Virus record (IMG/VR): IMGVR_UViG_3300022934_000210
Span: 1-22,673 of that record
From: a virus
Direction: 5' to 3' (one strand)
DNA length: 22,673 nucleotides
The first letter of the stretch is position 1; every line of letters starts with the position of its first letter. The notes below the pieces were generated by a model that was given only the letters and a program-made list of their open reading frames with translations, was not told the origin of the DNA and did not search any database. The translations under genes and the position numbers were made by a program. Below, one piece after another: positions 12,375-21,620 of this stretch.

Positions 12375-15300
12375 CTATTGAGAAATTGTTTCTAGTTCAA
12401 ACTGTGTTTGCTGCTCTCTCTGTGCATCTTGCTGTGCAGCTAAGATAGCTTCTTGTGGAACGAACTCAGGTGCCTTATCTCCTGACTCGTATATTGATCT
12501 AGCCAAGAATGATTTAGCTAGAACTGTAAATCGTTGGATATCGTCTTGTGTGACTTCTCCCGGAGTCTCAAGCACCTTACGTAAGATACCTGCTGCCTCT
12601 TTGTTTGATGCTGCAAGTTGCAAAGCGTTAATCTCGTTGTGTGACATTACACGGACAGCGAACTCTGCCGCAACGTAGGTCGGGCTAACCATACCACGAG
12701 CAATGTTAAACGCACGGCTGATAACTTCGTTTGGAGATATACCGCGAATCTGTCCCTTTGGTGCGAACTGTGTAGCGGCTGCACCAGAAGCGTACATCAT
12801 GTATTCGCTGATGTCTTGCATGAAGCTTATGTGATCTTCATCCATAAACTCTTCTAGGATAGCAGTGACGTTTGGATTGTCTAGATCAGCGTGAAGGCTG
12901 GCTGCATCTGTCAGGGTTTCCACAGTTCGTTTCTTACCATCAAGAGCCTTGAAAGTTATCTTATCATTAGCCTGTTTACCTGCACGTGCTAACAAACCAT
13001 TCATCAGCATGTACCGCATACCCTCATTAAACTCTTGTAGGGCATCTTCTTGAGACATGCCAGTGCTTACCATCGTATCAACGAACTCTGCCTTTAAGCC
13101 CTGCATCAAACTAACGTCATTATTTAATACGTACTTTTCATAGAATCGTAATGCGTCTTTTTCGCCAGATAGTTGTTCAAACTGCTGGACAGTCCGCTTT
13201 CTAAGACCTACAGCTTCTGCAGCAATTGTCCCCATGTCTCCTACTACACCGTTGATCTCGTCTGTAAATTCTTTGTATTGTTGACGGAGACTTTTGCTAA
13301 CAGCCATCAAGTCTACAATATCCTGTTCTTGAGCAATCACCTCAGTCAAATCAACTAATGGGCGTTGTACTGCTGGGCCATCACCTTCTTTGACCATAAC
13401 TTGAATGTTCGGGTTTACTCTATCTAAGAAGTTTACTGCTGCATCGAAATTGTACGTTCCTGACGGTAGATCATTGTTCAGAAGATCTGCACGAACAGCG
13501 TCACGCAATCCCTTTTCCTTTGCAGCACCCCAGTATTCATGTAGGTTTGCTCTGATCAGGTTTTGAACATTTTCAAACTTTGCACGTCCTCTGTCTGTTG
13601 TCAGATCAAATACAATGTTACCTGCTTCGTCTCTATCTCCCCAGAAACGAACTAGATCGTCCATCATGTTTCTAAGCTTATCAGATGCAAACGCCTTATC
13701 GTTCATTGCATTATCTATAGCTACAGCAAGATCTTTGTGCCAAGTCTCTGGTTCACTGCCCAGCTTGTAAGGTGCCCGTCTGCCGCCCGGTGTTCTTGTA
13801 ACGAATTCAGGACCGCTCCTTGCATTTGCAATCTGGTCACCCTTGCTGCTCATGCGAATCGGATCAAATATCAAATCCCGGTATGTGTCCCGTGCAAGTT
13901 GTACTTCAGCAAAAACTTCAGGATCTGCTCTCAGGGCATCATCAAACAAGTTCGCTGCATCTCTGTACGGCTTTGCCATCTTGTCGTCTTGTATCGATGC
14001 AGCTTTCTTGGCAAAGTGTCTGCGAACCTCATCTACTTCAAACGGTTTAGCTACGAACGGCGCAAACCCACTACCTTCTTTCGCACTAAAGTGTAAGGCC
14101 ATGTCTACAAACGAAACCTGATCACCTAAGAAATCGGGATTAGCTTTGCCATCTGCAAGGCGAGGTGTCGTAACCCACTCGACCAACTCAGACAAATCTT
14201 CATCGTCTAGTTCCATGTTCTTACGCAACGAACGCTCTGCCATATCGTTGAAAGCATTGAACGCCATGCGACCAGATCGACCACTCAAGAACTCTGCTTG
14301 AGCACTAAACAAACCACGCAGAGATTTGGAGTCTATTTCACCCTGTGATTGTACAAGTGCGTTTATGGCACCCCTGATATCGATATCACGGTCACCGATG
14401 ACTTCATCTGCTTTTGTATAAGCATTTCGTGCAAGAGCGTAGATGCTGGACATGTGAGCGTCGTAGATATCTTCTTGTAAGATACCCAACTGTCGGCGGT
14501 GTTCTGCCGTTCCTCTGAGGCCCTTTATAGCTTCAGCACGTTCGTTTAAGGCCAGAGATACCTCCGCTGCATTTTTTAGGATTATCTCGCGCTTTGCTTT
14601 GATATCCATTGCTGCATTAGGAGACAGAGCAATTTCCATTTCTGCCAATCTATTTACGATGTCGGCGTCTATCTCTACATCAGGATTGGATAGCATGTTC
14701 GCTTTGTAACTTCTAAGGGCTTCCATGTACTGAACTTTTCTGTTGGCAATGTTCATGCGTTCAGCATCTGCCGCTGCTTCAAAGTTCTTTACCCAGCCAG
14801 CTATAAACTTACTATCGTCAGGATCTACGCCTGTAGCCATAGAAATTTCTTTTAAACGATTGATAGCAAGGCTTGCCTGTTCTAGTGCGTTTTCACTTTG
14901 CATCTGAAATTGAACAGCATCCGACAACTCCTGCCCTTTTACATTTTTAAGAGCGTTGAACTCTAGGGCTTGAAGAGGTGCTAACCCTGATATGTGAGCA
15001 AAGGAAAGCTGGAACACCCTATCGGCTTCTTCCCGTGCTTCTCCGTCTGGGAACCTTGAAAGTATTCTGTCTTTTAGTTCGATGTAGTTGTCGATAGATT
15101 TGTAGACCAATTCTTGTTGTTGTGGGTCTAGCTGTTTCATCATTTTATCAAGAAGCTTTACAGATGCTAATTCTTTGCCCTTTAGACGACGACCTAGTGA
15201 TGCTTCCATTTCTGCCACATCTCTGTTTACCAAAAGACCCGTTGGTATAGGTGAAATATTTTCTAGGAATTCACCTATATTAGAACCTATAGAATTAACC

Positions 15301-16769
15301 AGCGGTATTTTTGCTATAAATCTAGCTGGTCCGCCTACGACTTTATTTATTGTTGGTCTTCCACCAAAAGCAAATCCTAGTGCACCTATCATGCCACCTG
15401 TCTCCGGCTCTATTCCAAGAAGACCGGGTAGCAAGTTATAACCTGTTGTCTGACCAATTGCGATAACTGCTTCATCTACGAACAGGTTGAACATGTAAGG
15501 GTTAGATGCACCGTTGTATATCAGTCTGTTTCTTCGGGCTTGTAATCTGTCGATATCGCCGCGCAAGACTATTGCGTCATTACCCTTTTTAGTAGCAAGT
15601 TCTTTTGTCTTTTTGTCTATTGCTGCGTTTAAGTCTTTTATATTTTGACGGGCAGTTTGATTTGTTTGTGCAGCCCCTATAGGACCACGATTGTTCAGAG
15701 TAGCACCTATTCCGGCTGTCATTTTTCGCCAGTATTTAGTAAAGGTGTTTGTTTTTTCTTGTATCTCTTTGTTTCTTATGAAAGTTACCGGATCCATCAG
15801 GGCAACTTTTCTATCGGTTTTGGCAGCAGTTTCGTACACACCTAGTTGCTTCTTGCCCTTTTGTAAATGAACAAGACCGAATGCGCCGCTAATAGGAGCG
15901 TTTAATGCAAGGAACGACAGCCCCTGTTCGCCTGTAGTCAGTTCGCCAAACCCAAAGTCTAGCATCTCTTCGCCTACACCCGGCGGTATCATAGGGAGTT
16001 CTAGTCTACCCATACCTTCTATTTCAGGATTGTACGTATCTTCGTATGCTACTTGCCCGTACTTCTCAATGAACTTTTCTTTGAACCTGTCGTTCATTAC
16101 GTCGTCGTAGGTCGCACTAATTCCAAACTCATCCATCTGCGAACGATAATTTGCAAAAGCTTCCGCCACTAGGGGTTGTCTCTTAGCCCACGCTTCTTCC
16201 CAAGTCACATCACCTGACATAGATTCAAACGCAGCAGGAGCAACGTGCATACCTAGAACCTGAAGATAGTTCGGTACGTTAGCCAAGAATCTAGGTGTCT
16301 CTGCTAATTGTGCACCTGTTTCAGAAAAGAACTCGCCTGTACGGTAGTAGTCAATGATCAAGTCACGAACTCGTGGATCTTTAATCTTGGGATCTAGGAA
16401 CGAGAACAACCGCTTCCGATTCTCCACGTAATCTTCCGCCGTTTCTTTTTGACTTTCAGACAGGCTATCAGGAAGGTTCGTTTCGATACCTTCGTCCGTC
16501 ACCTTTGTAAAAGCAATAGGCGACTGAACTGGTGCCATCTTTGCAGAGTCTATCTCACCTAAGATGTACCGCTGTGCTTTCTGATCACCTTGCCTTGCCC
16601 TGTCTATTGTAAACTGAGGTATTTCGAACCCGTTGATTACAGTAGACGAACCTGATAGGACCTCATCGTAGGTCGGAACCTTTGACGTATCAGGGGAAAG
16701 CGACTCCACCGCTTTACTTTGTAGAGATAGTGGTAGATTAGCTGTAGGTGTTCTTTGAATCTGATTCAT
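12375..16769 (-). CDS. Very large internal virion / DNA-ejection-type protein, 1464 aa
   Basis: The longest gene of the window, starting at ATG 16769 and following the 813-aa gene after 3 bases. The 1464-residue product (MNQIQRTPTANLPLSLQSKA...) is mostly predicted helical and charged, with many Glu, Lys, Ala and Leu stretches. A more hydrophobic, Gly-rich region lies around residues 430-490 (GGMIGALGFAFGG, IAKIPLVNSIG). I see no lysozyme, protease or polymerase motif. In T7-like phages the giant proteins at the end of the structural block (gp15, gp16) form the internal core and are injected to build a DNA channel. Size, position and composition fit this class, but direct homology is not recognised. 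Confidence 0.65.
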   Translation of the reverse strand: MNQIQRTPTANLPLSLQSKAVESLSPDTSKVPTYDEVLSGSSTVINGFEIPQFTIDRARQGDQKAQRYILGEIDSAKMAPVQSPIAFTKVTDEGIETNLPDSLSESQKETAEDYVENRKRLFSFLDPKIKDPRVRDLIIDYYRTGEFFSETGAQLAETPRFLANVPNYLQVLGMHVAPAAFESMSGDVTWEEAWAKRQPLVAEAFANYRSQMDEFGISATYDDVMNDRFKEKFIEKYGQVAYEDTYNPEIEGMGRLELPMIPPGVGEEMLDFGFGELTTGEQGLSFLALNAPISGAFGLVHLQKGKKQLGVYETAAKTDRKVALMDPVTFIRNKEIQEKTNTFTKYWRKMTAGIGATLNNRGPIGAAQTNQTARQNIKDLNAAIDKKTKELATKKGNDAIVLRGDIDRLQARRNRLIYNGASNPYMFNLFVDEAVIAIGQTTGYNLLPGLLGIEPETGGMIGALGFAFGGRPTINKVVGGPARFIAKIPLVNSIGSNIGEFLENISPIPTGLLVNRDVAEMEASLGRRLKGKELASVKLLDKMMKQLDPQQQELVYKSIDNYIELKDRILSRFPDGEAREEADRVFQLSFAHISGLAPLQALEFNALKNVKGQELSDAVQFQMQSENALEQASLAINRLKEISMATGVDPDDSKFIAGWVKNFEAAADAERMNIANRKVQYMEALRSYKANMLSNPDVEIDADIVNRLAEMEIALSPNAAMDIKAKREIILKNAAEVSLALNERAEAIKGLRGTAEHRRQLGILQEDIYDAHMSSIYALARNAYTKADEVIGDRDIDIRGAINALVQSQGEIDSKSLRGLFSAQAEFLSGRSGRMAFNAFNDMAERSLRKNMELDDEDLSELVEWVTTPRLADGKANPDFLGDQVSFVDMALHFSAKEGSGFAPFVAKPFEVDEVRRHFAKKAASIQDDKMAKPYRDAANLFDDALRADPEVFAEVQLARDTYRDLIFDPIRMSSKGDQIANARSGPEFVTRTPGGRRAPYKLGSEPETWHKDLAVAIDNAMNDKAFASDKLRNMMDDLVRFWGDRDEAGNIVFDLTTDRGRAKFENVQNLIRANLHEYWGAAKEKGLRDAVRADLLNNDLPSGTYNFDAAVNFLDRVNPNIQVMVKEGDGPAVQRPLVDLTEVIAQEQDIVDLMAVSKSLRQQYKEFTDEINGVVGDMGTIAAEAVGLRKRTVQQFEQLSGEKDALRFYEKYVLNNDVSLMQGLKAEFVDTMVSTGMSQEDALQEFNEGMRYMLMNGLLARAGKQANDKITFKALDGKKRTVETLTDAASLHADLDNPNVTAILEEFMDEDHISFMQDISEYMMYASGAAATQFAPKGQIRGISPNEVISRAFNIARGMVSPTYVAAEFAVRVMSHNEINALQLAASNKEAAGILRKVLETPGEVTQDDIQRFTVLAKSFLARSIYESGDKAPEFVPQEAILAAQQDAQREQQTQFELETISQ

Positions 16770-16772
16770 AGG

Positions 16773-19214
16773 TTACGCACCTGTTCCCGGTTTCTTGACG
16801 TATCTTCCGTTCTTTACGATGTACAATCCCGGCAATGTTTCTCCGGTTTGTTTATCCTGTAAGGTTAAACCACTGAGGTTATTACCATCGATCACAGTGA
16901 CCAACTCTGGATTTAAACCTTGTACGATACGAGGGCCAGCAGGTTGTGGTGGGGCACCTGCTGTACCATTGTCGCTTTGAATCTCCGCATTTGCTTCAGG
17001 TTCAGGTGTTTTTACTACGCCTTGTTGTTGTTCTGGTGCAGTCACAGTCTCTGCAGCCGGAGTCGCCGGAGCCGCCGGAGCCTGTGTAGTGGCAGGAGCA
17101 GTAGCAGGTGCTTGAGTTTGAGTAGACGACCTCAAGTTATCCGCTGTGAGAGGCTTGATATTTTCAACAACAGCCCCGTCTTTGTTGACGTACACGTTTT
17201 GTCCATCCTGCTTAACAGGATTACCATCTTCACCTATTGCTATGTATACAGCAGAACCATCTTCTGCAACGGCACTAGATGATAGTTGATTCGGTTGCGG
17301 TGGAGCGTACGCAGTTACAGGTGCGGCTACATCTAGGTAGTTAGCGTAGCTTAGATACCCTGCTTTCTTTGCTAGTCTATCTACTGCATAAACCCCGCGA
17401 ATTAGTTTCTTAGATCCAACTGTTGCTTTTGAAGTGGCATCTCCAGCTATTTCAATGATAGCACCATATCTCTGTTTCTTTACTTCAAAGTCTTTAATAG
17501 CAACTTCAAGACGTGCCTTCATCGACTTGACGGTATCAAAGTTCTTACCTAAACGAACAAGCTGTGCTTCGATATCTTGGTTAGATAAACGACCTGATGG
17601 ATCAGCAGCACGTGCCATCTGGAATGCAAGGGCTATTCGTATAGCTTCGAATCGTGCGTATCTTGCACCTGCTTCTGCTATAGTTTCACCCGGCTTTCGT
17701 TTAGAATTCATACCTGTGATTCGGGCTTGTTCTATCCGGCTGTTTAATCCTGAGATGTATTCAGTTGTAAGGAACTCTACGGGATCACCGTTATCATCTA
17801 CTTCAGCAACTCTTCTCTGCGCTTCAGCGGCACTAACTATATTAGAATTAGGGGCAAGGTCTGCTACATCTGCCTTTTGAAGATTGGGTGATTCATCGCC
17901 TACAAGGGCTGTAAAGATTGCACCTGCAGAAGCAAGCTTGCCCTTAATCATGTCTAGTCCGGGTGGGCCAACAAAGTCGTTCTCGACCATAGCTTTGAGG
18001 CCGTACAGACCTGTTTGTTGCGCCTCACTGCCTAGTGTATCGGTTAGTTCTTGATCTAGGGTGACCAGCTTATCGAAGTCTTCTTCTTTTGCTTCCCGAC
18101 CAAATATAGTCTTTGCAGCATAAAGCTTTGTAGTGATAGCCTCATCTACATATTCAAATCCAGTATCAGGATTCCAGTTATCTAGATGCTGAAATGCACC
18201 GAACACGTAGGCCATACCAATAGGATCATTGTTTACTTTATTGCTTACTGTCTGTATCAATTCTTTCGCATCTTGAGGTCGCATAGTATTGATAGCAACG
18301 TTCTTAGTAGGAAATACCAAGCCTCTTTTTGCGTAATCTTGTGCAATATCACGTGCAGCATCAAAGTACATCTGTCTTTCGTCTTTACTTCTTCCGCCAG
18401 CTTGAGACGTGTACTGTGCCCACACATTCGGTAGAGCGTTTATGTCCGTCCGTAAAGACATACCCAATTGTGCGTAACCAAACTGGTTGTCTGCTATACC
18501 ACTCATAGTAATAACGTTACCAAAGTTAGCCGGATCAACGGCTGCTGGTGTCCCGGTGCCTTGTGCATATGCTTGGTTCAAGATAGAATAATTTGGATCT
18601 TGTGTTCTTAGGCGCATCACTTTATCAAACTCTTGGGCTGGACCGAACATGGTCATGTCCATTTGAACTGTGTTACCAGCCTGTTTGTTTGCATTGTAGC
18701 TGTTCATTATAAATGCAGCGTGACCTTTGTACAGGTTTACGACTTCATTTATGACAGGTTCAGGTGCGGTGGCAAGCTTTTGCAAAGCGACTGGATTGGT
18801 AAACAAACGGGAGTTCATTTCAGCAATAGCTGCGTTACTGTCGCCTGTTCCAAACTTTCTAACGTCTACACCAAACCCAAATTCATAGTCACCCGATCCA
18901 ATTAGTGATTCATAGGTTCCTGCTTTTTGTATGGCAGTCTGTGCTTTTGCCAAGTCGATATCGATACCGTCTGTAGCACGACCAAAGATGTCTATGTTAG
19001 GACGGTCATCTATCTTTTGTTGGGCAGATTTGATTATGTCAGAAACGGCACCATAGCCTTTCTTTGTTGCTTTTCCTTCCAACAAAGATTTCAAGGCCAT
19101 TGTTTCGATGCCATCTAGCTTTTCCTGTTCGCCTAAACGACGCTGCTTTTCTGCATCAATATTTTCACGGAAGCCTTTGACTAGGCCCATTGCAAACGCT
19201 GCACCAATACCCAT
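16773..19214 (-). CDS. Large internal virion-type protein, 813 aa
   Basis: It starts at ATG 19214, one base after the stop of the 184-aa gene, and encodes 813 residues. The N-terminus (MGIGAAFAMGLVKGFREN) has a short hydrophobic, Gly/Ala-rich segment and then a long helical region with many Lys, Glu and Ala (LAKAQTAIQKAGTYE). Near the C-terminus a disordered linker of about 64 residues (698-761) is rich in Ala, Pro, Thr and Gln (QAPATAPATTQAPAAPATPA), followed by a small beta-like end domain (NPELVTVIDGNN, LPGLYIVKNGRYV). No enzyme motif is visible. Position between smaller virion genes and the 1464-aa protein suggests an ejection or inner-core protein like T7 gp15, which is inference. Confidence 0.65.
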   Translation of the reverse strand: MGIGAAFAMGLVKGFRENIDAEKQRRLGEQEKLDGIETMALKSLLEGKATKKGYGAVSDIIKSAQQKIDDRPNIDIFGRATDGIDIDLAKAQTAIQKAGTYESLIGSGDYEFGFGVDVRKFGTGDSNAAIAEMNSRLFTNPVALQKLATAPEPVINEVVNLYKGHAAFIMNSYNANKQAGNTVQMDMTMFGPAQEFDKVMRLRTQDPNYSILNQAYAQGTGTPAAVDPANFGNVITMSGIADNQFGYAQLGMSLRTDINALPNVWAQYTSQAGGRSKDERQMYFDAARDIAQDYAKRGLVFPTKNVAINTMRPQDAKELIQTVSNKVNNDPIGMAYVFGAFQHLDNWNPDTGFEYVDEAITTKLYAAKTIFGREAKEEDFDKLVTLDQELTDTLGSEAQQTGLYGLKAMVENDFVGPPGLDMIKGKLASAGAIFTALVGDESPNLQKADVADLAPNSNIVSAAEAQRRVAEVDDNGDPVEFLTTEYISGLNSRIEQARITGMNSKRKPGETIAEAGARYARFEAIRIALAFQMARAADPSGRLSNQDIEAQLVRLGKNFDTVKSMKARLEVAIKDFEVKKQRYGAIIEIAGDATSKATVGSKKLIRGVYAVDRLAKKAGYLSYANYLDVAAPVTAYAPPQPNQLSSSAVAEDGSAVYIAIGEDGNPVKQDGQNVYVNKDGAVVENIKPLTADNLRSSTQTQAPATAPATTQAPAAPATPAAETVTAPEQQQGVVKTPEPEANAEIQSDNGTAGAPPQPAGPRIVQGLNPELVTVIDGNNLSGLTLQDKQTGETLPGLYIVKNGRYVKKPGTGA

Positions 19215-19215
19215 C

Positions 19216-19770
19216 TTACTCAGCCTCTCGTTTCATATTAATAAAGTTTTCTTCTTCAGGCTCTTCAGGCGCATAGCCTCTACGAATGTCTGCGTTTATC
19301 TTTTCGCTAATCACAGCAAACATCTGAGGATTGTTACGCTTCATCATACGGAAGAACGTCTCATCGTCCATTTCGTCTTTTTCTAGTTCGTCGTCACGTT
19401 CAAAGAAACGATATGGAATGCCTTCTTCTTCTGCCATGCCAGCAATAACCATTGCAAGCGGACCTTTGATCAGCAAGCCTACGTCTGGTGTGAAGTTACC
19501 TTCCTGAAAGTTCTGTATGATATAGCCTTCAACTAGAGCCTCTACAGATGCACCAATCATAAGAACCTTCATCAGTTCCTGTTTGTTTTTCTTGCGACCT
19601 AGCTTTTGTATAGCTATGTTCAAAGCTTCTTCAGGATCAACAGTTTTAGGAGGCTGTCCCCACGGCCACTGTTGATTATCTGTTGTCAGGCTGTATCCCG
19701 GTGGTGCCGGAGCAAACGGGTCTTTTGCTTCAATCGAACCCGCTGCTGCTCTATTAGGATCTATCTTCAT
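19216..19770 (-). CDS. Putative virion structural protein, 184 aa
   Basis: It starts at ATG 19770, overlapping the end of the 163-aa gene by four bases. The 184-residue protein begins MKIDPNRAAAGSIEAKDPF and has a Pro-rich N-terminal segment (FAPAPPGYSLT, WPWGQPPKTVDPEEAL), a central helical part with a mildly hydrophobic stretch (LLIKGPLAMVIAGMAEEEG) and a very acidic, Met-rich C-terminus (ELEKDEMDDETFFRMM, EEPEEENF). I recall similar proteins with an N-terminal PG-x-SLT and PW-x-xPP pattern in other marine podoviruses, annotated only as structural. The exact role is unknown. Confidence 0.6.
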   Translation of the reverse strand: MKIDPNRAAAGSIEAKDPFAPAPPGYSLTTDNQQWPWGQPPKTVDPEEALNIAIQKLGRKKNKQELMKVLMIGASVEALVEGYIIQNFQEGNFTPDVGLLIKGPLAMVIAGMAEEEGIPYRFFERDDELEKDEMDDETFFRMMKRNNPQMFAVISEKINADIRRGYAPEEPEEENFINMKREAE

Positions 19771-20258
19771 ACTTGTATCTCTGTTAATTCAGGAGTTTCA
19801 GTAACAATAGTGCGTCGTCCAGCTTTCAGGGTAGGGGCTACGTTTCCTGTAGCTGCGCGTAGATTTGCCATATGATTATTATTAGATTGAATCAGACGCT
19901 GGGCTGCTTGCCTAACCGCTGGGTTAGAATACAGTTGTCTTTGTATAGGAGACAGTTCGACACGACCAGTAGCTTGTCCGCGAGTCAGTTCCTGTACAGA
20001 ACGATTCTTTCTAAATTCTGTAGGCTGAAAGTATTGACCTTCGTTCTTTTGTCCGGGGCCTATACCTTGAGACTTTAGGAATGCTCCAGCCCCCTTTTTG
20101 ATGAAGCCGCTCATAACCCCGCCTGAACCAAGCAAACCGCTGGTAGCACCTATCTGTGGCATCATTCCCGGTGGTGCACCAGAAGCGGGACTACCAAACA
20201 AGAAATCCTTACCAATATCCCAAGCTGTGGATAACATACTGCCTAAACTAAAACTCAT
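19767..20258 (-). CDS. Putative virion protein, 163 aa
   Basis: ATG 20258 follows AAGGAA, 12 bases after the 448-aa gene. The 163-residue product starts MSFSLGSMLSTAWDIGKDFL, an amphipathic helix, then a Gly-, Pro- and Met-rich segment (GAPPGMMPQIGATSGLLGSGG), then a basic Gln- and Arg-rich half (SPIQRQLYSNPAVRQAAQRL). The N-terminal Gly/Ala/hydrophobic character would allow membrane contact, as in small injected virion proteins such as T7 gp14. That comparison rests on layout and gene order only. No enzyme motif is seen. Confidence 0.55.
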   Translation of the reverse strand: MSFSLGSMLSTAWDIGKDFLFGSPASGAPPGMMPQIGATSGLLGSGGVMSGFIKKGAGAFLKSQGIGPGQKNEGQYFQPTEFRKNRSVQELTRGQATGRVELSPIQRQLYSNPAVRQAAQRLIQSNNNHMANLRAATGNVAPTLKAGRRTIVTETPELTEIQV

Positions 20259-20270
20259 ACCCTATTCCTT

Positions 20271-21617
20271 CTAACTTGCAACCCAAGCAGCAATCCAGTT
20301 ACCAATACCCATAGCTAAATCATCTTTTTGTTTCTTATCATATAGCTTGTTCGTATTGGCAAATTCCATAGCCATGATACCAACCTCGTGCTGTCGTTGC
20401 AGTTGTGATTCAGACTTCTGGAAATTCCAAGCAGCAACATCACGATACTGTTGCCACAAATTGTTCAGAGCATTCTGGGATGCGTTGAATGCGTTTTGTG
20501 CGTTCTGTCGGTTCGCTTCGTTTTGGGCTGCAGTGTTAGCTGTATTGACTTGTCTGCGCCACTGTGCGTTTGATTGGTCAACAGCGTATTGCATATTAGC
20601 GTTGAACTTATCACGAGCATCTTTCAAAGTAGCATTGAACTGGTTCATGGCATTTGCTTCACTAACGTTGAATTGTTCCATAGCAGCTACACGGTTGGCA
20701 TTAGCTGTCTCAACCTGTGAACCTAACTCTGCAAAGAACTGCTCAACCTGTAGTTCGTTCTTGGCGTTGAACTGCTGTCGTGCATTCTCTTCTGCGGCAT
20801 CCTTGAAAATACCTTGAGTCAAGGCGTTGTATGAAAGTGTGTTGGCTTGTTGCTGTGCATCCAAGTTCTTTGTTTCAGTAGCAAGCAATGACTGTGCGTT
20901 CGTTACAGCCGCTGTTAAACGAGCGTTCAAGTTAGCTTTGTCCATTGCAGCATAGGTTGCGGCGTTAGCCAGAGCCATCTGCTGTTCGTTTTTCAAATTC
21001 TCTAGCTGGATGGTTGCATACTTGTTTGCATCTTGGCTTGCAATAACTACGCCTGATTCAAGAACTGCTTGTGTCATTGCAGCAGCAGCCATCGAACTTG
21101 CACCCAAGCCCCGTGCTTGCATCACACCTGTTATCTTACGAACGGCAGGAGAGGCCCACGGGGGAAGTGGCTGACCTTGCTGAACACTGTTCATCAGTTG
21201 AGAAAGCTGATACTGTGTCGTTGCTTGTGGGTCAAGCTGCTGAGTCGCGGCAGTTCCTATTGCACCAGCAGACGGACCAGCTTGTACGCCCGTCATATCG
21301 ACTTGAACAGGCTGCGTAATTTGTGCAGCTTGCATCGGACCCATAGCTTGAATGTCAGAGGTAACGTCATCGATAGCACCTACCTGCCCAACAGTAGGCG
21401 AACTTGCAGTGGGTACTGTGGGGGTTAAGCCTTGCGTACTTGCAGTAGTGACGGTTGCACCTGCTGTTGGTTGCAACATCTTGTTAGCAGTTGATTCAAG
21501 TTCACTTGGGTCTACATTCTGCAATACAGGACTAACTTGAGGAACTGAACTGGTGTCCCCAGATGCAAGAGTACCGACCTCTTGTTGTAATTCTTGATCA
21601 GTTGTAATCGCTGCCAT
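20271..21617 (-). CDS. Virion protein with long 11-residue repeat helix, 448 aa
   Basis: It starts at ATG 21617, three bases after the 74-aa gene. Residues 1-135 are low in structure and rich in Thr, Val, Gln and Ala. Residues 150-200 form a compact conserved-looking part (PPWASPAVRKITGVMQARGL, SSMAAAAMTQAVLESGVVI). Residues 204-390 are 17 uninterrupted 11-residue repeats with Asn at the fourth position in 13 of them (for example NQFNATLKDAR, DKFNANMQYAV). Such hendecads form long amphipathic or right-handed coiled helices. The C-terminus is Trp-containing (GIGNWIAAWVAS). Its place between fibre and ejection-type genes suggests an inner-core or tail structural protein. No named family is recognised with certainty. 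Confidence 0.65.
   Translation of the reverse strand: MAAITTDQELQQEVGTLASGDTSSVPQVSPVLQNVDPSELESTANKMLQPTAGATVTTASTQGLTPTVPTASSPTVGQVGAIDDVTSDIQAMGPMQAAQITQPVQVDMTGVQAGPSAGAIGTAATQQLDPQATTQYQLSQLMNSVQQGQPLPPWASPAVRKITGVMQARGLGASSMAAAAMTQAVLESGVVIASQDANKYATIQLENLKNEQQMALANAATYAAMDKANLNARLTAAVTNAQSLLATETKNLDAQQQANTLSYNALTQGIFKDAAEENARQQFNAKNELQVEQFFAELGSQVETANANRVAAMEQFNVSEANAMNQFNATLKDARDKFNANMQYAVDQSNAQWRRQVNTANTAAQNEANRQNAQNAFNASQNALNNLWQQYRDVAAWNFQKSESQLQRQHEVGIMAMEFANTNKLYDKKQKDDLAMGIGNWIAAWVAS
20448..21008 (-). repeat. Protein-level 11-residue repeat array (17 units)
   Basis: This stretch encodes residues 204-390 of the 448-aa virion protein. It divides without any gap into 17 units of 11 residues. 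Asn sits at unit position 4 in 13 units, hydrophobic residues (often Phe, Ala or Met) at positions 3 and 11, and Gln, Asp or Glu at positions 1-2. The repeat is seen in the protein; the DNA copies have diverged. Confidence 0.85.
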
Positions 21618-21620
21618 GAA

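Noticed and set aside
13737-14121. Several overlapping plus-strand frames opposite the 1464-aa gene
   Set aside because: Three frames open at once antisense to a long real gene reflect its codon bias; none has a ribosome binding site or domain.
20347-20817. 156-codon plus-strand frame inside the repeat region
   Set aside because: It is a shadow of the Asn/Gln/Ala-rich 11-residue repeats on the other strand, giving a Cys/Phe/Ala-rich product with no context.
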